A stretch of DNA of 64,000 bases, taken from positions 33,944,479 to 34,008,478 of the forward strand of contig JACGWO010000005.1 in assembly GCA_034509735.1 (NCBI GenBank), in the 5' to 3' direction. This DNA comes from Sesamum alatum. Its lineage: Eukaryota > Streptophyta > Magnoliopsida > Lamiales > Pedaliaceae. Both the position numbers and the translations under genes were made by a program. The notes beneath the pieces are model-generated. The model saw only the letters and a program-made list of their open reading frames with translations. It was not told the origin of the DNA and ran no database searches. Of the stretch, positions 22,899 to 34,648 are shown piece after piece. Each line of letters opens with the position of its first letter. Position 1 is the first letter of the stretch.

Positions 22899-24215
22899 AT
22901 TGTTGCCTGGTTTTATCATTAACAATTACTTATAAGAACCAAAGATGCTACTTCGACATAAAAGGTACTATTATTTTTTAGGGGTAATTGAAAACCTTTG
23001 ATTTCATGTCATCTGCTGTTATCTGTTATTTGCTTATTTGGAATGGTAGCTTCCGGGAGGTAAAAGCAAATTTGACTTTAATGTTTCGGAAATAACATAG
23101 TAAAACGCGATAATTATGTTTTACTATAAGATTAGCAACTTCCTCGGTCCATTATGTTCCTGTATACACCATCAATAAACTTAGGTGAAATTTGAAAACA
23201 TTTTTCAATTTATTGTAGGTACGACTAACTTTTTCTTTGTGTTCGCCGTGCGTGAGTTTACAAAAATTTATCAAATATCTTGGGTCGTTGAGCTTTGTGG
23301 GATAAGCAATCTCATCTCATTTGGTGGAATTACTATTAACTATTTATCCTCTTCAAAATCAGGTTTGACCTTATTATCTCGAGCTGACCTTTTTAGAAAG
23401 TAAACAAGTCATATCCAACTCAATCCAAGTAAATATGGCCCCAATGGATGCAAACTTTAAGTGAAAAGAAAAGCATGGGCTAATAATGCATAATTTAGTT
23501 GACGAAACTGGAGATTCTCATAACTTAATAGTTATAGTTTCACGTCTCAATTATGTATCAATTTTGCATCTATCATTTCCATTTATTATCTCATGTAGCA
23601 ATTGTTCCCTAGTCGATTCCGGAATCAACCATCAATTCAGCCATACTGCAATCAGAAAGGAATTTATTTCTGAATCTCAGTTTCAAAAAGAATTCACAAG
23701 GAAAATAGTGACTATTTCTTGATCCTGAAATGCATAAGAAGACTAATTAAGATCTCACCCAAATATAGAGGACAGGATACCAGGCTTTAAAGTCGGTTGC
23801 ACCTTTGATTCATTTACACATGATGTCTAATAATGTACTCTGCAAATAGAAAAGCTGAAAGAACTCATGATCAACAGTTGAATTGGAAGAGATTTCACTC
23901 TGTATGGATGCTAGCAAAAGGATCTTCAAAGAGTTCAAGAAACAGTAAGAACAACATAATACTATCTTTTCTGACAGCATCACACTGGGGATTGCAATTA
24001 ATCAAAACTCCATTAAAGATATGGCTGTATGTTGATCCCACTGGGGATTGCAACAAAATAAGTTTATCTGACGATGCATTCAAACAGACAACATTTGCTA
24101 TTCAACCTAGTAAAACATAACATCTATTGCTTACTAGGAAAGAAAAACAAAGCGAAAAGAGGGAAAAAACACCCGAGTCCAGAAACATCAAAGTGTATTA
24201 TCTTCATATTCCATT
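22899..24215. other. Intergenic, nothing recognised
   Basis: AT-rich sequence between tRNA-Ala and the SAR1 3' end. The short open frames look random. The 15-mer CACTGGGGATTGCAA occurs twice (near 23985 and 24040), a small local duplication. The last few hundred bases probably include the SAR1 3' UTR. Confidence 0.6.
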
Positions 24216-26902
24216 TCAATTGATGTATTGAGAAACCCACTTGAAGCCATCTCCATAACCCATTTTGCGAACAATGCTGCACATAAATACCTCAATTGGA
24301 CGGACGTTTGAATCTGCTAGGTTTACTTTTCCCTTGCCGGTAGTGATGCCCGTCAAACCCAAGTGGTAGCGCAACTCATCTTCAGAGGCGGCGTAAGGAA
24401 TATCAATCTTGTTGCCCAAAATCAAGAAGGGAACATTGGCTAAGGACTCATCAGAGAGGAGCGCATCGAGCTCCTTCTTCGACTCCGCAAACCTCTCCTT
24501 GTCATAAGAATCCACTAAGTAAACAACCGCATCCACCTTCACACACAACAAATTGGTATAGCACATTAGGTAAAATCAGAAATACATACTGAAGCTCATA
24601 TATGAAAATTTTATGATGTGTTCACTATAGCAAATACCATTGGTCCGAACCCAAGAAGAAAGCTACAGATCAAAATTAACTTCACTCACAAACAATGTTT
24701 CAGGAATTTAATCAAAACAATAAGTTTCAACAACCAAATCATATTAAAATCAATGGTTAGCATTAAATACACAAACCAACCAAGTGGGGTATTCAGTTCT
24801 GAAGGTAAAAGCATTTAGAACTTCTCTCATCAAGCTGCATGACGGTAAAAAGGTTTTCCTCATTAATATAGATTAGCGTCTCGAGAGCTACTATGAAACA
24901 CCTCCAGAAGAATGAAGGTGCTATTAGCTATTAATGAAACACATACACGAGTTTATTTGAGATTATGATGGCTTTACTTATATACACTTTTGGGGCAAAT
25001 CATGTATGGAGAAAAATGATTAAACGATAGGACTCTCTTTTGTGGTATAACCAGAGACCCAACTGTTCCGAGATTATGCAGGGTACTTTCCTTCTGTGAT
25101 AGAAAAGACTCCTTTTAGCTGTATAATCGCATAAGAGAGACTTCTGAAGGGACTCATCCAAAGAAGTTGATCAGATTTCTACGGCAATATACTATGCAGA
25201 TGTTGATCTTTAAAAACGGTTACCAAACTATAAATTTGCCCCCACAAAATACTAGCAGTATGACATGAACCCAAACATCACAAGATGCAATGTGGTTTTT
25301 CTAACTCATACAATAAAGAGAGATAGAACCATACAACCACGTATACATCATAGAAGATAATGCTCTTGTCATGAGAAGATTTTAGCAATAGCAAAATGAA
25401 CGGCAAGAGAATTGAACACCAAATTGCAAACAAAAACATGTAAAACAAAAAAAGACATCATTTAGTAAGGAGATTATTGGAAGTATAAAGCTTCAACATC
25501 AAAACATCACAGATGCTTTGTCTGCTGCCAGAGCATTTTATGCAAAAGCACATTCCTTAGCAAGATTTGACAGCCAACTTGTGACATCAAACTTGAATGC
25601 ATTTACATTTTTTATGCTGTGTATGCTGATCAAGAAAATGAGATCGAGCGGAGTTTTAAAAATCATTAAGAATGCGGGAACAAGGGAAAAAGAAAACACA
25701 TTGTGGTAATACAAGAAACCATAACTAATGCAAGGTGTGAGAAATCAAATTCGAGCAAAAACCAAAGAGTAATTACCTAATATAGACATAGAACATAATT
25801 ATATGAGTTGTACCTTGGCATAATAATCTTTCCAAACTCTACGGGCAATCTGATGGCCTCCCAAATCAAAAGCCTTGAACTTGATTTTCCCAATACTCAA
25901 CTCCTCTGAAGTCGGGTACTGAGTTGGCTGGTGTTGTACCAATCTCTGCTCATTTCCAAAACCTTAACAATCTTAGATTCCATTATAAACTCGAGCACAC
26001 AGCTAAAAAGAAAATTTTCTGAACTTAATTAAATTACGTGAGGATCTTCGACTAACCTCAGCCACACAGAACATAAAAAACTCCAACTTTTCAACTTAAC
26101 TAAACTTCTTATGGGGATTCTTCTAAATTCAGGCACACAGGACAAAAAACTCAAATTTTCTCAACTTGATTAATTTCTTACGGAAATTTAATTAAAAAAT
26201 TAGACGTAGGATTGGCATAATATGAAAGCACCAGTATATCTGTCTAGCACGCAAAAAAGGGTATCATCGAACTAGCATACCTATCAGTCCATAGCAAATA
26301 AACATTAAAAATAAAATAGGAGTATAATTCTAAGAAACACTAGCACATTTATTGATGCAAATCCAAAAACAAGACGAACAGAAAACCAACAACAATGAAA
26401 CGACACATTTCGTCTCGATTAACTTACTTGATTTGAAGAATTCATACACACTGCAAAACCCAATTTTCGTCAAAATCCAGAAATTTATATAGCAGAAACA
26501 AAAGCAGTGGGAGACTATACACCAAAGTTACACCGCTAATTACACAGAGCTAAATATATTCTGGAATAGTCCTATTCATAAAATTATCATCACCAACACT
26601 TTGATCCTTAATCTGATTACTTTACATAATCAATCAGTCAGCAAACTCAAATAAGGACCAACGTAACTAAACAAAATTCATTCCAATTCCCAACGTATGA
26701 ACACCTACAAACAGATATCACATACCTAAATGCAAAACAACCAAATAAAGTGATAATTAGAAAAGGTATAGACCTCATCTTTAAGCATATGGAGGAGAGT
26801 GGTTTTGCCGGCGTTATCGAGCCCTAAAAACAGAATTTTCGCCTCCTTCTGCCACAGGCCCAGCGATGCGAGGACTCCATAGAACCAGTCCACCAAGAAC
26901 AT
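24216..26902 (-). CDS. SAR1: SAR1 small GTPase, three exons
   Basis: Exons 26774-26902, 25814-25945 and 24216-24536 join in phase 0 to give 193 residues, the normal SAR1 length. SAR1 starts COPII coat assembly at ER exit sites: when GTP-loaded it inserts its N-terminal amphipathic helix and recruits Sec23/24. All marks are present: helix [17 protein letters not shown] (1-17), P-loop GLDNAGKTT (27-35), G3 DLGGH (70-74, with the His whose change gives the known dominant-negative form), G4 NKID (129-132) and the C-terminal helix [10 protein letters not shown]. Unlike ARF it has no N-terminal Gly for myristoylation, as expected. The introns are 828 and 1,277 bp. The first holds an imperfect tandem repeat of about 70-75 bp (25994-26190). 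The start is fixed by the helix. Confidence 0.96.
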
Positions 26903-29900
26903 TTCTGTTTACTTCTACCAACTACCTATAAACCGATCGATTAAATTGAGCAGTTAATCCACTCCGATCCAACCAACCCAATCGACCTACGAACAGAAAA
27001 CGGTCCGTCCGTAATCTCTCGATTGGCTCCCTAACAAGAGCGAGCTCCCTCCATACTCCTTTTGGGCTTCCTGACACCTTTTCTTAGAGAGAGGAAACGG
27101 TCTGCGCGCGGGTAGGCACACAACCCTAGAGAGAGAAAGAGACGAATGCTCTTTTTGTCGTGATGACAAGAATCAATGAGTTCAACTGCATTTTGGATTC
27201 AGTATAGCTGGGCACCTTTTTCTTTGTTTGGTGTGCGCTCACTGTTGTGTTGAGTAGAGGCCTTGTTTGTTTACCCATTTTTGTTTTTCTGATATGAACA
27301 AATAGTAAAAAAATATAATAATAGTAATTTTGCACGTTTACAATATCCCTGGAGTTGCTTGTAATCTTTTGTTAAAAAAATTGCAAAATTTACTACTGTA
27401 AAAATTAAGATTTTTTTTAAAAACAAAAGTGAAAAGCGAACAAAAGTTAAAACTTCAACGTGTTGGTAAAAGATTGAATATGTGTGCTATAAGTTGCGGA
27501 AGTTAGTGGGGATTGTTTGTACATTTTTTTAGTTTATATATATAAACATAAAGTAAGTAAATTTAAAAGGCTATGTAATAAAGTTGAAAACATTATTTTC
27601 AATACAAAACTAATAAACTAAACTATTGCAAACCCCTCCATCACAAGAAATATAATTTTTTATTAGCACGATTATAAGTAAAAAATCGTAGCTATTATTT
27701 TTGCCAGGGTAAATTGCATTTTTGGTCCTATAAGTGGACCCGATTTTAATTTTAGTTTCACAATGTCTATCATTCACGAATTACGTCTCATAAGTGGGTT
27801 TTTTTTTTTTTTTTTTTGTCAATTTCAGGACTAATTGGGGATTTTCGTTAATGAAGTTAACGGGAGTTTGTTTCTCCGTTAAGTGGACCGATTTTGGAGG
27901 AAAATTGACCACAATTCAACTACTTTTGAAGAAAAATTGACCCACTTCTTCTTCCTCTTATAATAACTCATTTATTTCTTATTTCCTTTATATTTACCAA
28001 CAAACAAAACTTAAAATGGCTGCAATTTTTTTATATATAATATATTTCTATTTTCATTTGTACAAATAAAAATTTCTTGATCGAAAAAAAAACAGGAACA
28101 CAATTTTCCGCCAACGGCGGCCGGTGTAATTAAATTCTATATACATACATATTATATATGTATAATATATATATATATATTATTGTGTAAATATATAATA
28201 TATTTTAAAATCGGTAAAACTGGATCGTACATTTATAACTTATGAAGGTCAATGGCTAAGAAAATAAGGGTATAACGGGTAAATCAAGCAAAAATTTAAC
28301 GCCATGAAAGTGTGCATCATTTTTTAAAACACAGGGGATTTTTTGTCCATATTTTTTATCAGGAGGTTTTTAGCTAAATTTTTAAAATATAGGGAGATTT
28401 TATACAATTTATCCTTAATTTTGTTTTGTTGGCGGCAGTTTCTTGACAGGGGCATACCGGCGGCTTGAGTGTATATATGTAGTACAGATATATGATATAG
28501 GTGGATCATCTCAATTTATATTCATCTTCTTGCCTTTCTGTAGGAGACATTTTAATAGATTCTTACGATGATATCATTTCAAATTTGTTACAATTGAGTA
28601 TTCTTATATTAGTTAAAAATATATATATAGTTGATCTTGAAGTAAGCTTCATTTGTAAGGGAAGTTCTAAGTCAAGGCTTTTTAACGAGAAAAGGCATAT
28701 ACAAATTTTAGTTAAAATTTTGAGTTACTTTGACTATTATAGAATTGAATAGTATGAAAACTAAGTTATTTTTTTTTTCTTTTGGTGTTTTTAGGTAGAA
28801 ATACTGGAAACTTATTCAATTTTTAATTATTGTTAAAGAGACAAAACTTATTCATTGTTTACGAGTTTGATTATTCATGGACTTTTTTATAGGATGGAAG
28901 TATTTGAAAGGTCTTTAATTGAGATACTAGACAAGTAGAGAATGCTCGTATAAAAGTTCATCTTGGTATATTTTGTTACCGTTTTAGAGGGTATATAATT
29001 TGATATTCTTCAAAGTTTCTATATGTTGTTTGATTAGTTTGTGTTTGTACTTTATCGAGTGAAATATTTTTTTTCAATCTGCGTACTCGATAATAAGAAA
29101 GATCTCATGGGCAGAAAGAAAATCAAGTGCATAAATATGTTCATGTGTCAATGAATAAGAAGACTTGAATGTTTATTTTTACCCATTTCTTTTCAATTTT
29201 TAGTGGTATTATACCGAACAAGAACTTAATTTTTTTTATTTGCTTCTCAATATTTTTTTAATGGCTAGAATTTTTTGTATTATAAGTTCTAATTAGTCTT
29301 ATGTATTGTTATATATGAGATTTCAGGTTCTAATTTGCAGGTGGGTTTGGAAGTTTGCAAATCTATACCAATTATAAAAAGGGAGGTTGATTTGTATGTA
29401 AAAGAAAATTATTTTATGTGCTTTTACACTTTGTCCTTTGTATTTACAAAATTTCTCCATTGTTTTTTTTTCTATATTTGATAAGTAATTTAATAAGTAT
29501 AAAGATGTCATTTTATACGTTTTTCTCCCACTTGGATGGGTAGGAGGCTCCGTGAATCCATTGTTGCATATTTGATTGACTACTACTTGATGCAGAAGCT
29601 TAATACAACCTCTAAGGTTTGTCTAGGCAAATGTAAAAGGCCGAGTATTTATTTTCTTTGTATTTATTCCATCAACTTTGAACAATTTGAGTTATATTGA
29701 TTCAATATCTCTTACAAATTTAGTTGGAGTATACATGGAACGACAATTTCACCTACTCCAACAAAGAAAAGAAAAGAATGTTTTTTGTTGGTTTTAAGTA
29801 AAAGATTTTATTAGTGAATGTTCTATTAATTGTTTGAAGACTTTCTTATTTTTATTTCTTGATTAAACCAACAAAGTTTTAAATGCATATATTGCCTCAT

Positions 29901-30687
29901 ATGTGGTCTAATCTAGATTAAGTATACGAGCACAAGGGAGAACTAGCTAGAAATGCTAAACAAGCACACTTAGGTTATATGTGCACAAAAATTAGTTGCA
30001 TTAAGTTAGAGAAATTATGAGCATGAAATTATTTTGTTTACAATAAGAAAAAATATTGTGTTTTTCTATTTACACTTTAAAATTTATGCGCATGAAGACC
30101 TCGTGCGGCAATTGCTAGTTATTGGAAAAAAGAGTATTCTGTTTAGAAAGCTGAGGTGGGTGTGTGGAATGATTCAGGTGGCGGTTTTCGGTTTTGGGGG
30201 TGAACAAAATTATGGTCCGGTTCTAGTGGTTTTGGAAAAAAATGGTGGGCTTCAATTCTAATGGTATTTTTGACTGTGATTAGTATTTTATCTATAATTA
30301 GATCGTGGCACACCGCTTTTGCGTCTATATATAATAAATAAATTTTTATGTTTTAAAATATATAATAAATAAAAATAAAATATATAAATTAATACATTAT
30401 ATTAAAAAAATAAAATAAAAATTAATTATCATTTAATATAAAATTTGAAAAGTTGAATAAATACTTATTTTATTAGTTGAGGGTTATTTTTGGTCTTACA
30501 AAAAGCCAGTATGACGGTGTCATTAACCGCTATTTGTAAGTAAAAAATGGATTTCTTTTATATAATAATATATATAATATAAAAAATAAAAATTCATTTA
30601 TATATCGCGATTTGTGATATCGAAACACCAATCTTTTTTCTTATATAAGCGACATGTTAAGTTAGTGTTCTTTCTTTTTTTTTTTGT

Positions 30688-31119
30688 GAGTAAATTACAA
30701 CTACCTCCCCTAAGATTTGATATAATTACAAATACCCTTGTTGTTTGAAAAATTACATGTACCCCCTGATATTTGTAATCATCTAATAAATAACTCATTT
30801 TCATCCAATTTTATGGGTGAAGTGACCAAAAAGTCCTTATGCAAATTGAATTTTTTATTTAATTCTTAATTTTTTTTTGAATTTTTTAGACTACAAGGCG
30901 CGGGGAGATGTTTTTTAAGTTTTTACACATATGAGCAATAATGCAATTTGTCTCGACTAATTTTTCTATAATTTTTTTTTTAAAAATCAAGGGCAAAATG
31001 ATCAATTTCAGGCCTTTGGTTAAAACTTACAAACCTCATGGGGTATTTGTAATTTTTCAAACAACGAGGAAGTATTTGTAATTATGTCGAACCTCGGGGG
31101 AGGTGGATGTAATTTATCC
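30688..31119. mobile_element. Mutator-like MITE, family A, copy 1
   Basis: The left end GAGTAAATTACAACTACCTC and right end GGTGGATGTAATTTATCC are inverted. The interior carries the family's ACTACAA.GCG.GGGGAGATG and GGGCAAAATGATCAATTTCA blocks. The flanks TTTTTTTGT and TTTTTTTTT match at 8 of 9, but in poly-T, so they are weak evidence. Confidence 0.7.
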
Positions 31120-31379
31120 TTTTTTTTTGTTTTGAATATGATGGGTTAGTTTGTAAAATTTTTTTATTTGTAATATATTTTAAACTGTGAAAGATTGTTT
31201 GTTATATACATATAGAGACAACGTGCCACAAAAACTAACTTTCGTATATTTTAAATGTTGATGATGTCTAGCATTTCATTTTTCACGCGCGTGTATATAT
31301 ATATATATATATAATTTGGGTCGAAGTCGTAAATTGAATATTGGAAACGGAGCTAGAGGTGGGGTCTAAAACTGAAAAT

Positions 31380-31407
31380 GGGGGTGGGGGGGGTGGGGGT
31401 GGGGGGT
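31380..31407 (+). repeat. G-rich tract, potential G-quadruplex
   Basis: Five or more runs of four to eight Gs separated by single Ts. Intergenic and not near a gene start. Confidence 0.8.
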
Positions 31408-31568
31408 GCACGTAATCTTCATACGAGCACTGATTGATTTAAAATTAAAGACATGTCAGGCTTATTGAGGACAAGCTTCAGCTAAAATTATTTGATATTT
31501 AAATCAATGAGTGCGTAATAATAATTGAAGTGGGATTGGAGGAGTTAGACCTTGATATCGTAAAGAAA

Positions 31569-31814
31569 GGTAAATTACAGTGACACAGGTTAGGTTTAAT
31601 TACACAAACACCTCATATCTTTTGTGAAATTACAGCTACACCTTCTGAGTTTGTAATTGTATTACAACTACACCCCTTATTTAAAGACAAAACTTACACT
31701 AATACCTCCTGAAAAATATTACGCTAACACCTTTCAGGGGGTGTAGTTTCACAAAAGACAGAGGGTGTTTGTATAATTGAATCTAACTTAAGGGAGTTTT
31801 AATATAATTTACCC
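31569..31814. mobile_element. Mutator-like MITE, family B, copy 3
   Basis: Starts GGTAAATTACAGTGACACAG and ends TAATATAATTTACCC. The inner blocks TTACACAAACACCTCATATC and GAGGGTGTTTGTATAATTGA pair as in the 9237 copy. No target duplication can be seen. Confidence 0.65.
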
Positions 31815-32942
31815 TTTATTTTTTGGTTAAAGGCTAATTGCATTTAACTAAGGAAAAATTGACAATACATCACAAGGCACTCGACCTCGGCCAAGCAATT
31901 TTCCATATTCGAATCATATTATACTAATAGTCTTTATTGGATGATTATTAATTATTATTAGTATTTATAGGAATTTATGTGTCAAGACATGTATGTCACC
32001 ATTTATATTGATCTACATACACCATTGAATGAGTTATAAAAAAAATAATATCGTCGCGGATCGTTGAATCAAGTGGAATCGAGTTAGACTGATCTGCATA
32101 AGAAGACCTAAATTTTCGTCCCATCTAGCCATTTTAATCATATTTTTATGCTAAAAATGGTTGTGTGCATGGTTATTAGTGGTTTAACCCCTATCAAAAT
32201 AGTAATTATATTTCTCCCTGCACGGTTGATCCGGAACATTATATCCATAATGTCCTTGTTCAAATTATTTATAGTAAAATTCGTATTTTGAAAAGTTGGG
32301 TTTAATCAAATTTTGACAAATAATATAAGTAAGTACTAATTAGTAAAATTGTAGTTACTTTGAGTTAACATAATCTATGTGACGAGTTGATGATTCTGAT
32401 ACTTTAATTAATTTTGAATAAATGAAAAATTAATGATCAAAATATATCGTTTAATATGAGTATTCAATACCCATATCAGTCGTTCAATTAATCGGTCTAA
32501 TTCAAATTACACCACAGTGGTAGAGTAAGAGCGGACAAATCACACCCTATGCATTGGACATGCTAATCACACGATATTCTCCGACGGCCATTTCTTGTCA
32601 GAAATAAACTCCAGGCGTAATGTGCTCCGATGATATAAAATTTGGGGAGCGAAAGTAATTTTTTGGTGTTTGAGGGGAGGATCTGCAAGAGAGCCAAAAT
32701 TTAGGGGGTGACGTGCAATTTACCCAAACTAACCGAGGATAAACTTCAGTTAAACAAAACCGTATAAAGCCCACCATTTGCAAAACCACCAAAGGAAACC
32801 TCCAGATCAAAACCCCCAAACCGCCAACTGATAAACCCAACCACCGCCCAACACATATAAAGGTGACAGCCGTCATCATCGACCTCCATATCCGAGCAAG
32901 ATTTCCCTGTAAGCGCTTCTCTGCTACACAAACACAAAAGAA

Positions 32943-33817
32943 ATGGCGGAAAACAAAGGGCGGAAGATTCTGGTTGCAGTTGATGAAGGCGAAGAGAGCG
33001 CCTACGCACTCTCATGGTGTCTCAACAACTTCATTTCCCCCCGTAATTCGAAAGATACTCTGATCCTCCTCTTTGCCAAAAAGCCTCTCGCTGTCTACTC
33101 TGCCATGGATTCAACAGGTAATTATTCCCCAATTTCACTCACTCTCTTTCTATATATATACTGTACAAAAATCGAACTATTTAATTTTTTTTTTTAAAAA
33201 AAATTATTTGTGTTGATCCGTCAGGGTACATATTTTCGTCGAGTATAATTGCGAGCATGGAGAGGTACGGGAACGAGGTGGCTGATAGAGTGATGGAGAA
33301 GGCTATAAGGATGTGCAAAGAGTTCAGCGATGAGGTAATTAACGAGTTTGTTGGGGGTAAAATGGTCGTTTAAGAAGCAGTGGTGATGAATGATGATTAT
33401 GTGTGGTGGGGGTGTATGCAGGTTAAGGTGGAGACAATGGTGGAGAACGGTGATCCGAGGGATGTGATCTGTGAGGTTGCTGAGAGGTTAATGGTTGACA
33501 TTTTGGTCATGGGTAGCCATGGCTACGGTCTCATCAAGAGGTACCTCTCCTATTACCCTCCACGTAGAATTTGTAATTACAATTATAACTTTATAATATA
33601 TATGACAAGATAAGAATATTTGTGTAATAAAAGGTGATTTTTAGCAAGAAAGTTTATTGTATTAGAATTTGAGATGTATGATGATGTGTTGTTTGTGTGT
33701 TATGCTAATGAGAACAGGGCATTTCTGGGGAGTGTGAGCAATCATTGTGCACAGAACGTGACGTGTCCGGTGTTGATAGTGAAGAAGCCTAAACCAGGAG
33801 ATGCTGCTGCCCATTAA
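32943..33817 (+). CDS. Universal stress protein (UspA domain), four exons
   Basis: Exons 32943-33117, 33225-33334, 33422-33540 and 33718-33817 join to 167 residues, normal for a single-domain plant USP. The UspA fold is seen from GRKILVAVDEGEESAYAL (6-23) to CPVLIVKKPKPG (151-162). The ATP-binding signature G-2x-G-9x-G-S is intact as GSHGYGLIKRAFLGS (126-140), and the Asp of VAVDEG at 14 is present. It therefore belongs to the nucleotide-binding subtype, probably a cytosolic or nuclear stress-response protein; its partner is unknown. All introns are short, 87-177 bp, with GT..AG ends. The start is the first ATG of the long frame (AAGAAATGGCGG context). Confidence 0.94.
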
Positions 33818-34648
33818 TTTCATTAGTTTTTACAATGTAAAGATTGATAGCTTGTTGCTCTTTGTTTTCTTGGTTTGGGGTCAATTTGTTAGTTCTCACG
33901 ACTTCTACATATTTCCATTTCTATTCTACTTATAATTTATGATGAGGATGTGGGCTCAATGCATTTTATCTTTATTTTACGAAAGAAAAAGAGGCTTTTA
34001 TTACGTACTAATGATCAGAATCGGGGACGGTCGTCATATCAATATTAATTTAATTTTTTAGAATAGTATTTTGGTCTAGTATTTTTTTTAATGTTTGTAA
34101 TTTTAATCTTTTTATTTTGTTAAAGTTCACCCTTTTTGTCGGTTCAAATGAACTCCGACGAACAAAAAGATCGAAATTAAGAAAATTGAAAAGATGTATG
34201 ATCAAAATGGTACTCTAGATGGTTAAGAGACGAAAATGTCGAATAGCTTAAGTTATAGGATCAAAAATGCATTTATCCAACCACATTTTATTTTTTATTG
34301 TATTCAATACACACCCAACATGAATAAGAATGATATGATGTATTTTATTTTATAAAAATTTTATATATAATGTTTATTGAAAGATGAAATAGATTGTGTA
34401 ACAAAAATCCGATCCGGTCTCCCCGACTTGACTGAGGGAGGAGTCTGAGAAATTTGTGTATCTTTTCTCCTCGTATCTCTCAACAAACCAAACAAACGTA
34501 CGTTAACACTGCTGCTTTTCTTTCTCTGCTTTAGTCAAATGCCCGTCAGGCGTTCTTCCGCCATTTCTGAAGCTTACTTCTCTTTTTTCTCTCAGCATTA
34601 CGAAATCTTTCCGACGGAAAATCGTGGTTTATAGTCCAGTTTCACGAC
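33818..34648. other. Intergenic between USP and histidine kinase
   Basis: Contains the USP 3' UTR and the kinase promoter and 5' UTR. An inverted-repeat-like patch near 34067-34280 (ATTTTGGTCTAGTA end and GGATCAAAAATGCATTTATC end) looks like a MITE fragment. CT-rich sequence (TTTTCTTTCTCTGC) lies before the kinase start. Confidence 0.55.

Larger units (their letters stand above)
26903..32942. other. Intergenic, with SAR1 5' region and MITEs
   Basis: The first 250 bases hold the SAR1 5' UTR and promoter on the minus strand. Two Mutator-like MITEs (30688-31119, 31569-31814) and a G-rich tract (31380-31407) are listed separately. Repeat-like text also occurs at 27716-27830 (GGGTAAATTGCATTTTTGGT end) and 28250-28420, where full elements could not be bounded. 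No gene is supported. Confidence 0.6.

Noticed and set aside
32598..33015. Minus-strand open frames upstream of and over USP exon 1
   Set aside because: They overlap the USP promoter and first exon in antisense with no recognisable product.
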